A DNA stretch of 64,000 bases from Archivesica marissinica (Eukaryota > Mollusca > Bivalvia > Venerida > Vesicomyidae): assembly GCA_014843695.1 (NCBI GenBank), contig CM026387.1, positions 80,332,661-80,396,660 of the forward strand, in the 5' to 3' direction. Of this stretch, positions 1-9,300 are shown piece after piece. The notes under the pieces are model-generated. The model was given only the letters and a program-made list of their open reading frames with translations, did no database searches and had not been told where the DNA came from. The stretch's first letter is position 1. Each line of letters opens with the position of its first letter. The translations under genes and the position numbers were made by a program.

Positions 1-55
1 ATATTCTGATTTTGCAATGAAATAAAAAATAATATCATAAGCTATATTGTTTCAG

Positions 56-212
56 GGTATCAAGTGATGATAACGTGAAAATAGGCGATGCATCATTTGC
101 TTACGACCTGTACCCGGAAGAGTATTTAGAAAAGAACGGGCGATACCAACCTATACGCTGGATGGCACCGGAGTGTCTCAGACAAGGCTATTACGATTCA
201 AAATCTGATGTG
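56..212 (+). CDS. Receptor tyrosine kinase-like gene, activation-segment exon (partial gene, 5' part outside window)
   Basis: Internal exon between a TTTCAG acceptor (51-55) and a GTATGA donor (213). One base (56) completes a codon from the previous exon and 52 full codons follow, ending in phase 0. The peptide has the core of a tyrosine-kinase activation segment: NVKIGDASFAYDLYPEEY, then QPIRWMAPE and SKSDV. RWMAPE is the P+1 loop/APE motif of tyrosine kinases, and SDV continues as W in the next exon (the usual SDVWxxG). The magnesium-binding motif normally read as DFG is DAS here: the Asp is kept, Phe and Gly are not. RYK and PTK7, two receptor pseudokinases, also deviate here, and the following DLYPEEY resembles the RYK D-L-F-P-x-D-Y segment, but the family cannot be fixed without the N-terminal half. 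The HRD catalytic loop should lie left of the window. Confidence 0.85.
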
Positions 213-254
213 GTATGAAAATCCTCTATGTCCTGTTGCCCGAGGTTATGCATG

Positions 255-828
255 TACAGTCAAGCCTGTGTTAGTGGTTACCTCTATTAAGCAGCCAACC
301 TGTATTAAGCAGCCAGATTACATATTCCCAAGATGATAACGAATGTGTCACCTGATCTGGCTCTATGCTGTTTGCAAAAGTGATTTAATCTGCTGCTAGC
401 GTGCAACCAGTAGAGCAGCCAACCTGTATTAAGAAGCCAACCTGTATTAAGCAGCCAGCCAACCTGTATTAAGCAGCCAACCTGTATTAAGCAGCCATCC
501 AACCTGTATTAAGCAGCCATCCAACCTGTATTAAGCAGCCAGCCTGTATTAAGCAGCCAGCCAACCTGTATTAAGCAGCCAACCTGTATTAAGCAGCCAG
601 CCTGTATTAAGCAGCCAACCTGTATTAAGCAGCCAGCCTGTATTAAGCAGCCAATCTGTATTAAGCAGCCAACCTGTATTAAGCAGCCAACCTGTATTAA
701 GCAGCCAATTTCCAGATTCCCTGTATGTTGTTTTATTATACACTTGACCTCTATTAAGCAGCCACTTGTGTTAAGCAGTCATTTTTTGTGATTCCCTTGG
801 CTTACTGCTTAAGACAGGTTTGACTATA
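255..828. mobile_element. CAGTCAAACCTG-ended inverted-repeat element (family C), expanded internally
   Basis: Begins TACAGTCAAGCCTG and ends with the reverse complement, AGACAGGTTTGACTATA. The same termini, flanked by TA, recur at 3749, 6178, 26427, 54655 and 57961. Inside is the phrase TTAAGCAGCC, here amplified into a tandem array (410-712). CAGT...ACTG ends next to TA suit the Tc1/mariner/pogo superfamily; no transposase is encoded. It lies in the first visible intron of the kinase gene. Confidence 0.6.
410..712. repeat. 18-bp minisatellite (AACCTGTATTAAGCAGCC)
   Basis: About 16 copies of AACCTGTATTAAGCAGCC, some with a short extra CAGCC, inside the family C element. The unit is the subterminal sequence of that element, so the array grew from transposon DNA. 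The open frames here are a result of the 18-bp period. Confidence 0.85.
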
Positions 829-937
829 ATACTTTTCTGAGATCTCAAGCTCAAGTGATTTGTATGGATGATTTCCGAGTCAGCGGAACCAATCAGTAGC
901 TTGAGACCGAGTTTGAGATTGGAGAATAGTGCTATAG
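829..937. mobile_element. Fold-back MITE-like element (family D), degraded
   Basis: CTGAGATCTCAAGCTCAAG on the left pairs with GAGTTTGAGATTGGAG on the right. It resembles the better copies at 1173-1298 and 25563-25698. It abuts the family C element and lies in the kinase intron. Confidence 0.45.
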
Positions 938-1172
938 CATCCAGGACTGATATTTTCTTTCTATGTTGTATCGAATATTCCAAAGTACAGATCTTCTCCG
1001 GACCTGATGTCATAAAGGCGAGATGAGTGAATTATCCGACTGATGTTACCGTGTAACACTAGCTAACACCATTTCATAATATTTGAGGTCAAGAGGTACC
1101 AAGTTTGATATCTGCTCACAGCATATATGTAGCGTATTTAAGCAAACACCTCACATAAATTGCTTAGTACTG

Positions 1173-1298
1173 GGCCCGAGGTTATAAAACTTTTTTCAGA
1201 TCTCGAACTCAAGAAATTTGATTGGTTGATTGTGAGTTTCAGATGAACCAATCAGAAGCTTGAGTTTGAGATTGGAGAAACTTTTTATACCCTCACCT
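1173..1298. mobile_element. Fold-back MITE-like element (family D)
   Basis: Near-palindrome of about 125 bp: CCGAGGTTATAAAAC, CAGATCTCGAACTCAAG and GATTGGTTGA on the left; AACCAATCAGAAGCTTGAG and TTTGAGATTGGAGAAAC on the right. The same design recurs at 25563-25698. No coding capacity. Confidence 0.6.
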
Positions 1299-1375
1299 CC
1301 AGCCCTGCTGGTCAACTGCTTGGGTGGACTGAGCTTATGCAGGAAACAAGGCCCACATATAAACTGTTCCTTGTG

Positions 1376-1690
1376 GCTTAGTGGTTGCGGTATCCGCCCT
1401 ACGGAGTGGTAGTTCAATAGTTTGAACCTCGTCAGCGGTTCATTCTGATATGTCCGGCCAGTGAGCGGCCAACCAGCTAAATTGTGATTATCAATTGTTT
1501 ATGAGCCTGGCGCCCAGCCTGCAAGGATAGGGTTCGGGAAGTTCTGCTGTTCATAAGAGTCAGAACTGGCTAGCCCAAAAAAGACTATCCTTGTCAAACT
1601 AAGATTACCAGCCATACTCGCCTATAAGACGACCTCCCTACTTTGGTCCTGAGATCTGTGGGTTTTGGCATGCACTCGGATATGACGGGT
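1376..1690 (+). mobile_element. tRNA-derived SINE-like sequence
   Basis: TGGCTTAGTGGTTGCGGTA resembles a pol III A box and TAGTTTGAACCTCG a decayed B box, spaced as in a tRNA gene. About 250 bp of unrelated sequence follow. Only this copy is visible in the window, so the class is uncertain. Intronic to the kinase gene. Confidence 0.4.
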
Positions 1691-1899
1691 TGACAAATGG
1701 AAACCAGTATATATTGTATGTTTGAAGAAATTGTCAGAGTCAGTTCTTAAACATAATTATGGATACCATTTTAAACATTTAAAAAAAATGAGACCATAAT
1801 CTGGTGGTAAAAACTCATCTTATAGGTGAATGTTGACGATATATAAATATAAAGTTGTATGCCGTATTGTGATGTAATTACACGTAAACATTGTTTCAG

Positions 1900-2039
1900 T
1901 GGGCGTATGGAGTTCTTGTTTGGGAAGTGTTTACCAATGGTTGGTTGCCATATTATGATGTAGCCAACGGAGACCTGCAGACTGTTGTGTGTAACGACGG
2001 GCACAGACTCGGAAAGCCGAATGATTGTTCTAATGAAGT
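1900..2039 (+). CDS. Receptor tyrosine kinase-like gene, helix F to helix H exon
   Basis: Exon between acceptor TTGTTTCAG (ends 1899) and donor GTGAGT (2040). It starts in phase 0 with W, completing SDV|WAYGVLVWEVFTNG, the kinase subdomain IX signature found in nearly all tyrosine kinases. Then LPYYDVANGDLQ and C-N-D-G-H-R-L-G-K-P-NDCSNE follow, the usual 'G-x-R-L-x-x-P-x-x-C' stretch of subdomain X-XI. It ends two bases into a Val codon, and the first base of the exon at 4493 completes that codon. Borders, phase and conserved residues agree with the exons at 56-212 and 4493-4709. Confidence 0.85.
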
Positions 2040-2252
2040 GTGAGTAGAAGTTGTATATTCACTACACATATTGTTGTGTAACCTAATGGATATCGTACTT
2101 GCAACCTCTTGGTTACATGGCAAGTCAGACCCATCAGAGCCCTTGTGGAAGTTGTCCTTCGTCAAGACGATGAATTCCATCTGGAATTTACATTAATAAT
2201 ATTTTATTGCAACTTTTTTCATTATGACGAATACAATTTAAAAGTTTTAAAG

Positions 2253-2453
2253 TTTAAACTTTATTTATTTTACAATGATTGCCAAGCAAGTTCCAATAAC
2301 TTATATTAATCACTCTCGTTGGTGCGGATGAAAGCGTATCTGTGGTCATTCGTGTGGGAGAAAAGCGGAGTACCCAGAGAAAACCCACCTGTCCGATCTG
2401 ATGACAACCGTACCATCTCACATACTTCCCAGTCCGAGGATCGGACAGCCAAA
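2253..2453 (-). mobile_element. tRNA-SINE type I, head deleted
   Basis: Reading the minus strand, the body with GTGGGTTTTCTC...CTCCGC and the tail with AAACTTTATTT-type sequence match the fuller copies at 5645-5874 and 17935-18183 (plus). The tRNA-like head is reduced to the part around TCCGAGGATCGGACAGCC. It lies in the kinase intron 2040-4492. Confidence 0.65.
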
Positions 2454-2827
2454 ATACAATTAGATATCACAATAACATTACTGTCACATTTATAACATAC
2501 ATAAAATCTCATAATATCCATATACCAGTACATGACATTTTCAAAGTGCAAAAGGATTGGGCTACAAGAATGGAAAACATTAGCAGCAGCCCTTTCCAAT
2601 AGGTCAAATTTGCTATCCATTTATTCCGATGTATGTAGTACTAATATAAGTAAGTTTTTTCAAGAAAATTATTGTTTAGATTGAATAAGAAAATGACGGG
2701 ATACGCTTAACAGAATACTAAAAATGAACAAGGAGAATTGAATGAGCGATTAATATAATGTTGTCAAAACTTGTTTCACAATCGAGCTAATAGAAATTTG
2801 TATAAAGTAAATGTTGTATAGTCTTAG

Positions 2828-2972
2828 TATAATCTTTATTTTATTCTACAGTGATTGCGAAACAAGCTTTAACAACTAATATTAATCACTCTCGTACGGA
2901 TGAAAGCGTATATGTGGTCATTCGAATGGGAGGAAACCTGAGTATTCGGATAAAACCCACCTGTTCTATCTG
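2828..2972 (-). mobile_element. tRNA-SINE type I, 3' part only
   Basis: Contains the type I tail (CTTTATTTTATTCTACAGTG on the plus strand), the ATTAATCACTCTCGT box and the AAACCCACCTGTTC box in the same order as 5645-5874, but stops before the tRNA-like head. A typical 5'-truncated copy. Confidence 0.55.
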
Positions 2973-3283
2973 CTTTCAGATTCCCAATATATTTAATTTG
3001 TCATGTCTTGTATTCACATGTATATGTAATACGAATCGAGCAATAAAATATGATTAAACTAAATGTACGCTTTCTGGCAAGATTCTCTAAATGAATTAAT
3101 AGCCATTCCAAATATTAATGACCTTGAATTTTGATTGAATGTATATTTGTATGACTTATGTTCATTTCATTGTCATTTTATTATTGTCATTGTATTATAT
3201 GATATCTATGTTTATGTTTGTTGTATTTTCACATGGGCCTGCATTTTGGGTATCTATCTATCTTATATGTCTCTTCTGGTAAG

Positions 3284-3432
3284 CTCTTGACGCCATTACT
3301 AATACAACATCCATTGACAATGTAGTAGCCAAACCAATGTTCATAAACTCTTTCCCTCATAGAAGCACCTCTTGACGTCATTACTAATACCACATCCATT
3401 GACAATGTAGTAGCTAAACCAATACTCATAAT
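3284..3432. repeat. 85-bp tandem dimer
   Basis: Two imperfect copies of a unit starting CTCTTGACG and containing CATTGACAATGTAGTAG and AAACCAAT, offset by about 85 bp. Confidence 0.6.
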
Positions 3433-3442
3433 AAAGGACAGA

Positions 3443-3720
3443 ATCTCATGTAGTCCCAGTAATATCTATGGAGGTGGGATAGATATGACGACTACTTATC
3501 CACTGCATGATAGCTAAATGGCTGTCGTTTGTATGGAGATATAATAGTATATTAACCTAAATCTCTATGAAGGAAAGGTATCTCATGTAGTCCCAGTAAT
3601 ATCTATGGAGATGGGATAGATATGGCGAATACTTATCCACTGCATGATAGCTAAATGGCTATCGTTTATGGAGCTATATTGAGATATCATAGTATATTAA
3701 CCTAAACCTCTATGAAGGAA
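3443..3720. repeat. 137-bp tandem dimer
   Basis: Two copies of a unit starting ATCTCATGTAGTCCCAG, offset by 137 bp and differing at a few positions. Within the last kinase intron. Confidence 0.75.
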
Positions 3721-3748
3721 AGGGTTAATTAACGAAGTTGTTAAAAAG

Positions 3749-3861
3749 ACAGTCAAACCTGTCTTAAGCAGCCATCCATGGGACTGACAGACAGTGGCTG
3801 CTTAATAGAGGCAACTGTATAATAAAACAACATATTGGTAATCTGGAAATTGGCTGCTTAA
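3749..3861. mobile_element. Family C element, interrupted by piggyBac-like MITEs
   Basis: Starts ACAGTCAAACCTGTC and runs through the family's TAATAAAACAACATATTGG and GGCTGCTTAA. There it is broken by the insertion at 3858-4430. The missing continuation (AAGGAGGT...) resumes directly after the TTAA at 4427-4430, as in the intact stretch near 26742. Confidence 0.6.
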
Positions 3862-4101
3862 CCCATTCAACACCAAGTAACTGACATGGACTGGTCCATG
3901 ATATTTTTAGACCAATAAATTAATAACAAAATTACATTTGGATCAGTTCATTTATCAAAATGGGTAATTGTTTTTCTAAAAATAGTTATATTACTTGAAA
4001 AAAGTGCAGATCCTGATGAGACGGCTCATCACGAGCCGGCTCATCTGGATCTACACTTTTTTGTAAGCCAATTTAGAGGTCTGTGGTGTTGAAAGGGTTA
4101 A
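3858..4101 (-). mobile_element. piggyBac-like MITE (family A), copy 1
   Basis: Bounded by TTAA on both sides, with ends CCCATTCAACACCAAG and CTGTGGTGTTGAAAGGG. piggyBac-superfamily elements insert at TTAA and begin with C-rich ends, which these match. About 240 bp with no coding capacity. The interior holds a palindromic stretch around GAGCCGGCTCATC flanked by GATCC/GGATCT. Strand is arbitrary: copies at 4187, 7015 and 23724 are taken as plus. Confidence 0.75.
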
Positions 4102-4190
4102 CTGTGCATACTAGCGGCAAAACACTTGGCTGATCTGGATCTATGTTGTGTGCAAATGTGATTTTATTTACTCAGCAGGCAAAGGGTTAA
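4098..4190. mobile_element. Family B (TTAACCCTTTGC-type) MITE remnant between two family A copies
   Basis: Lies between TTAA at 4098-4101 and 4187-4190. It contains CTGATCTGGATCTATG, GTGTGCAAATGTGATTTTAT and GCAAAGGGTTAA, which match the right part of the fuller element at 58792-59010. Confidence 0.5.
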
Positions 4191-4430
4191 CCCTTTCAAC
4201 ACCACAGGCCTCTAAATCAGCTTACAAAAAAGTGTAGATCCAGATGAGCCGGCTCGTGACGAACCGTCTCATCAGGATCTGCACTTTTTTCAAGTAATAT
4301 AACTATTTTTAGAAACAATATTACCCATTTTGATAAATGAACTGATCCAAATGTAATTTTGTTATTAATTTATTGGTCTAAAAATATCATGGACCAGTCC
4401 ATGTCAGTTACTTGGTGTTGAATGGGTTAA
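4187..4430 (+). mobile_element. piggyBac-like MITE (family A), copy 2, inverted to copy 1
   Basis: Starts TTAACCCTTTCAACACCAC and ends GGTGTTGAATGGGTTAA. It is nearly identical to the reverse complement of 3858-4101, so the pair forms arms of about 240 bp around an 85-bp spacer. It ends about 60 bp before the last kinase exon. Confidence 0.75.
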
Positions 4431-4492
4431 AGGAGGTGGCCTCCAACACTGTATGTCAGTTAATTGATAATACTATTGTATTTCCATTTCAG

Positions 4493-4709
4493 ATTCCATA
4501 TAATAGAGCAGTGCCACATGAACAAGGGAGACGACCGTCCAAATTTTTACATCCTAGGAAACAGCCTAGGAAGCATAATAAGTCCTGAGGATCAGGGTCC
4601 GATTAGTTACGTGAATGATGCGCTAGAAGAGGACTATATGAATTCAGAAACACTGAGAAAGACAATGAACAATGTTCCTCCAAGACCTCCAAGGGGAAGA
4701 TATGCATAG
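4493..4709 (+). CDS. Receptor tyrosine kinase-like gene, last coding exon with cytoplasmic tail
   Basis: Follows acceptor TTTCCATTTCAG (ends 4492); the first base completes the Val codon split from 2039. FHIIEQCHMNKGDDRPNF is kinase subdomain XI (usually 'C-W-x-x-x-x-x-x-R-P-x-F'), so the kinase fold ends about 25 residues into this exon. The remaining roughly 45 residues are a tail with SYVND and DYMNS (two YxN motifs, the consensus bound by Grb2-type SH2 domains when phosphorylated) and PPRPPR (a PxxPxR SH3 ligand pattern), ending GRYA and TAG at 4707-4709. No AATAAA is obvious close downstream. The tail suggests adaptor recruitment even if catalysis is altered; that is inference. Confidence 0.85.
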
Positions 4710-5644
4710 CTTATAAAAACGTGTGTGTGAATGTACGGGAACACCAGTCCAGCATTTAGTGATGGGAAATATAGGAAATATTACTAATTGTGATATTGAG
4801 AGCTTTCTAGCTAATGGGGAAATTAAACTTTCCATAAACCCACATTATAAGAATTTCAGCTAAAGCATAAATACAGTTGTTCTATTCCATATTATAGCGA
4901 AATCCCCCCCCCCCTAAACCTAACTGCCATCAGACTGGGGGTAAAGTACGGTTTGGTGGGTTTTTGGCTTAGAGGGGTTTTCATAAATGGTTACATTTCT
5001 CCAAAATTTCTCCAAAATTAACAATTCAACTCAGCAATGCTGAGACTGAGGCATGTTTATAGTATGACCGTTTGGAAAGAACTGATTCATTTTAAGTGTA
5101 CAATATTTTCATATTTGTTCAAGACAAGTCGGTTTACAGGGGTAAATTACAGTTGAAAATGCGCGCATTTTTTTCCTTTAATTTCGGTATTCAAAAAAGA
5201 GGAGTTCCAGTAGGGATTTTTTACAATGAAGGAGAACATGTAGGACCAAGAAGTTTGTTTGGTTTGGAGGCAATTCCAATTTAGAGGGGTTCTCATTAAA
5301 TTTTGGTCACGTTAGAATCGGAACAATAGTTCAAGTTGTATTTGCGTTATTTATAGTCGGATAAAACATGGTTTGTCGTTCTGATCACCAGAATTAATGG
5401 CCTGCGTGGATAATGCCTACGATTCAGATCTCCAAACCATGTTTTATTTCACCAGAAATTTCCATTTTTCGTTTGAATTGCGACACCCCATGTAGCACCA
5501 TGGGAGGAATTTGATAAATGCAGCTTTTGAAAAATAAGTCTCAAGCAAACAATATTTTGCTCTCTTCTTTCAGAAAATAATGATTTTCTAATATTTAGTC
5601 ACAATCTTACTTTTATCCACAAATGTCCCGATCCTATTATTAAG
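4710..5644. other. 3' flank of kinase gene, no feature seen
   Basis: AT-rich sequence with a C10-type run near 4897-4909 and short degenerate duplications (TAGAGGGGTT at 4969 and 5282). No further exon, RNA gene or clear polyadenylation signal was recognised apart from the hairpin at 5361-5447. Confidence 0.4.
5361..5447. repeat. Inverted repeat, 14-bp arms
   Basis: ATAAAACATGGTTT at 5361-5374 is the exact reverse complement of AAACCATGTTTTAT at 5434-5447, with a loop of about 59 bp. Probably a remnant of a fold-back element. Confidence 0.6.
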
Positions 5645-5874
5645 TATAAACTTTATTTATTTTATTTAACGATTGCGAAACAAGCTTTAGCACCTTAATC
5701 ACTTGCGTTGGCGCGGTTGCCAGCGTATATGTGGGAAGATACCGGAGTTCCCGGAGAAAACCCACCTGTCCGATCTGGCGACCATTGAACCATCTCACAT
5801 ACACCGAGGATCGAATCCGGGATGCATTGATGAGAAGCGAGCGTGCTAACCACTGCGTTAATCAGACTATCCAT
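5645..5874 (-). mobile_element. tRNA-SINE type I, near full length
   Basis: On the minus strand, a tRNA-like head carries an A box (GTGGTTAGCACGCTCG) and a B box (GGATTCGATCCTCGG). A conserved body with GTGGGTTTTCTCCGGGAACT follows, then a tail ending in AAATAAAGTTTATAC-like sequence. Matches 17935-18183 (plus), 40929-41115 and 50674-50905. The body may belong to one of the widespread SINE core superfamilies; not checked. Confidence 0.75.
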
Positions 5875-6177
5875 TTAATTGACCCGTATAGTTCTCTGTA
5901 GTTTATGACGGTAGGTCATTGGTATAAAATGACTTTGTTTAGCAGTACCTTAATAAGATGTCATGTTTTAGAATAATTTGCTTTATGCATAGGGAATTAA
6001 GTAAAGCAAGTATATGCCATAATTTTATTGTGTTAGTTTATGTTACAATAATACGATTTGTTTGGGAGATGTACGATGTATGTTACCCCTGGGATGTTAC
6101 CGTAACAAGGAAACTGAATATTTCATTTTACTGTGTCTCTGTGCGAGTTGTGAATTACGGTATATTTATTCCTATAT

Positions 6178-6350
6178 ACAGTCAAACATGTCTTAAGCAG
6201 CCAGACAAGGGAAACTCAGAAAGTGGCTGCTTAGCACAGGTGGCTGCTTAATAGAGTGAAAACCTGTGTTAGTGGTCATCTGTATTAAGCAGCCAGTTCC
6301 AAATATGTTACTTTGTTATACATTTAACTTCTATTTAAGCAGCCACATAT
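6178..6350. mobile_element. Family C element, short copy
   Basis: Starts ACAGTCAAACATGTC after TATAT, contains AGTGGCTGCTTAGCACAGG, GTATTAAGCAGCCAGTTCC and TTATACATTTAACTTCTATT. The right end has decayed after AAGCAGCCACA. Confidence 0.55.
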
Positions 6351-6653
6351 TCAAGTGTGTTCATTGTATTAGTAGCAGAGGATGAACATTATATTTAAGC
6401 AGAATATCGTATAATATCAAGTACATTTAACAAGAAGAAACAATTTTATTAGATACAAATTATTATGGTTATTTTTCTTTAACATAATTATGTAAATGGA
6501 AATTATTTATCGAGGAAGACATTATACTGTCGTTTATGAGGTACAAAGCTCTTTTCAAATAATTTGCTAATTTAAATAGGATTGATTTATCGGATGATAT
6601 GACTGGTTTCCTGATACCCTCCTCTACTTGTGTAACGTAACCTCATATATATA

Positions 6654-6798
6654 GAATCTTACACGAGTAATGATTTCATACCATATTTTATGAAATGAGT
6701 TTTGGAATTTTGCTACTAAGCGAGCCTTTTGGTGAACTTATTAGCAAAATTTCAAAACGAGTTTCATAAAATATGGTATGAAATCACCACAAATGTAA
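6654..6798. mobile_element. Fold-back MITE-like element (family F)
   Basis: Arms 6671-6714 and 6742-6785 are near-perfect reverse complements (TTTCATACCATATTTTATGA against TCATAAAATATGGTATGAAA). Outer ends AATCTTACACGAG and ATGTAAGA pair weakly. A related copy lies at 8334-8471. Confidence 0.65.
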
Positions 6799-7014
6799 GA
6801 ACACAAACAACCATAAATTTGAAGACAAAAATGTTTCTGTTTGCCAGTATATTATTGAGCCTTATTACATTACAGTGCACCCCCGTACGCCATAGTAAAT
6901 AGTCCCTGATAATCAAACAACTTTACGCAAATAATCAACACAATATTTTTCATCACTACATTTCGCTAGTGCATATTTAGCATTTTATTGATCTAAGCAG
7001 TTGATTTTCAACAA

Positions 7015-7255
7015 TTAACCCTTTCAACACCACAGACCCCTAAATAGGCTTACAAAAAGTATAGATCCAGATGAGCCGGCTCGTGACCAGCCGTCTCATC
7101 AGCATCTGCACTTTTTACCCGTAATATTACTATTTTTAGACACAATTACCCATTTTGATAAATGAACTGGTCCAAATGTAATTTTCTTATTAATTTATTG
7201 GTCTAAGAATATCATGGACCAGTCCATGTCAGTTACTTGGTGTTGAATGGGTTAA
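7015..7255 (+). mobile_element. piggyBac-like MITE (family A), copy 3
   Basis: TTAACCCTTTCAACACCAC at the left and GGTGTTGAATGGGTTAA at the right, TTAA at both borders, with the same interior as 4187-4430. Confidence 0.75.
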
Positions 7256-8103
7256 TGCATTGAACACAGACTACATGTATATGTCGAATGTGTATTGCAA
7301 GCTGTCATGCCGCGTTTAATTTACAAATTATAATGATAATTCTCTCAACTAATCCGAATCCTTCCAGGTGTTGTTACACGTGTGTTGATATAAGAAAATA
7401 TGCGATGGCTGTATGAAACTGAATACATGTACAAGTAAAGTTATGTGATATAATATGATATCTGTTTATTATTGCAAAGTTAAATAGAGGATAATAGGCT
7501 ACAGTTTTATATATATAAGTTTGCTTGGCGAGTTGGAGAAACCATATCAGGTGAGACTGTGTCGTGTCTTGTTGTATTTCATCGGAGATGAACATAATAA
7601 ATTTAAATGTATAAGAAATTAACCAAAGATTCTATTTAACAATCCCATCTTCTGATCAAAATAGAAATATTAGCGAGGAAAGATTACCCGATTCTCGTGA
7701 CATGAAGTTTGTCTTCATGTCTGTGTACATGCATGAATGATGACATCACAAATGACTATTACAGCAAAATTTATTAGGCAGGCCCGTCTTGGCCCTTTAT
7801 ATTGCATGAAGCTAGGATAAACAAAACATAGTATTTCTAGTGTATTTATCACATAAATCTGCATGCATTCAGTTTCATACAGCCATCACATAATTCCTTA
7901 TATGTACTCACGTGTAGGAACACCTAGAAGGATTATAATTGGGTGAGAGAATAAACATTATAATTTGTAAATTAAACTTTAAAGTATGCATATTTCTATT
8001 TGAATTGGTACATAACATTAATGGTAAGACACACTATAATTTCAAATAAGTCTTGACACAATTATGGTGCTGTTTAACACTTAAATATAGCGCTGCTTTG
8101 TGT
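7256..8103. other. AT-rich intergenic, no gene seen
   Basis: Inspection of both strands shows no exon with believable borders. Two separate stretches repeat a phrase around CTGAATACATGTACAAG or its inverse near 7417 and 7865, hinting at old duplications. Confidence 0.35.
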
Positions 8104-8255
8104 AGTGACATCATAACAATTTAGTGACGTCATAACAATTTAGTGACGTCATAACAATTTAGTGACGTCATAACAATTTAGTGATGTCATGACAATTTAG
8201 TGACGTCATAACAATTTAGTGACGTCATAACAATTTAGTGATGTCATGACAATTT
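8104..8255. promoter_or_regulatory. 19-bp tandem array of CRE-like octamers
   Basis: Eight units of a 19-bp repeat (TGACGTCATAACAATTTAG). The octamer reads TGACGTCA, the palindromic cAMP-response element, at 8125, 8144, 8163, 8201 and 8220, TGATGTCA at 8182 and 8239, and TGACATCA at 8106. Known binders of the perfect octamer are CREB/ATF-type bZIP proteins. Function here is inference; it could be an ordinary minisatellite. Confidence 0.8.
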
Positions 8256-8333
8256 GCGCTGACACTTGGCGCCAAAAATGAAAGTAACAACGTTATTTAT
8301 TAAAACGAGCGCGCTATGGTAATATGATAAAAG

Positions 8334-8471
8334 GATCTTACACTCGATTATTTCCTACTATATTTTATGAAACTCGTTTTGGAATTTTACTATTAAACTC
8401 GCCAAAAGACTCGCTTAATAGCAAAATTCACTTGTTTATAACTTGTTGTATCTACTCATGTAAGATCCTAT
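8334..8471. mobile_element. Fold-back MITE-like element (family F), copy 2
   Basis: Ends AGGATCTTACACTCG and CTCATGTAAGATCCT are inverted to each other. The interior has TATTTTATGAAACTCGTTTT and TTAATAGCAAAATTC as in 6654-6798. The next array begins immediately at its right end. Confidence 0.6.
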
Positions 8472-8866
8472 ATTTATCATTATGAACATACGAGTAATTA
8501 TCATTATGAATATATGAGTAATTATCATTATGAACATATGAGTAATTATCATTATGAAATATGAGTAATTATCATTATGAACATACAAGGAATTATCATT
8601 ATGAATATATGAGTAATTATCGTTATGAACATATGAGTAATTATCATTATGATCATATGAGTAATTATCATTATGAACATACAAGGAATTATCATTATGA
8701 ACATATGAGTAATTATCATTATGATCATACGAGTAATTATCATTATGATCATACGAGTAATTATCATTATGAACATACAAGGAATTATCATTATGAACAT
8801 ATGAGTAATTATCATTATGAACATATGAGTAATTATCATTATGAACATACAAGGAATTATCATTAT
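8472..8866. repeat. 24-bp minisatellite (AATTATCATTATGAACATATGAGT)
   Basis: About 16 copies of a 24-bp unit, variants ending GAGT or AAGG. Because 24 is divisible by three, long open frames of NYHYEH-like and MIITHM-like peptides exist on both strands. They have no start context or splice structure and are judged non-coding. Confidence 0.9.
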
Positions 8867-9140
8867 ATTCGCTGCTCTCCATTAATGTTTCCCAGTAGTA
8901 TCATTTCAAATCACATGACATGCATGTGCATGATTCAGTATGGACGACATGAATGTACTATTGATAATGTAATTTATTTTTAATCCTACAAATATTTTAG
9001 TTTTTTATACATGTATTAGTTTATGTGATATTTTTGTGTTATATTTATATGTTAACGTTTGCTCATGAAAGATTCACGTGGAATGTAATTCTCCTACTGA
9101 TTGGATGCTTCATAGAGATAACAGGTGTATGTGTACTTAA

Positions 9141-9300
9141 GAAATAATAAGTATCAACCGTGGTATATCGCAGAATAACCCGAGTTTGAAGTTCTTATGC
9201 GTAGAAATATATCACGATGGCCTGAGTGATATATTTCTACGCATAAGAACGACAAACGAGGGTTATTCTGCGATATACCACGGTTGATACTTATTATTTC
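9141..9300. mobile_element. 160-bp near-perfect palindrome (family G)
   Basis: GAAATAATAAGTATCAACCG opens the left arm and its exact reverse complement closes the right arm at 9300. Arms of about 65 bp include TGGTATATCGCAGAATAACC and TTCTTATGCGTAGAAATATA, around a short centre with ATGGCC. A relic of one arm (GGTATATCGCAGAATAACC) is at 9702. Non-coding. Confidence 0.75.
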
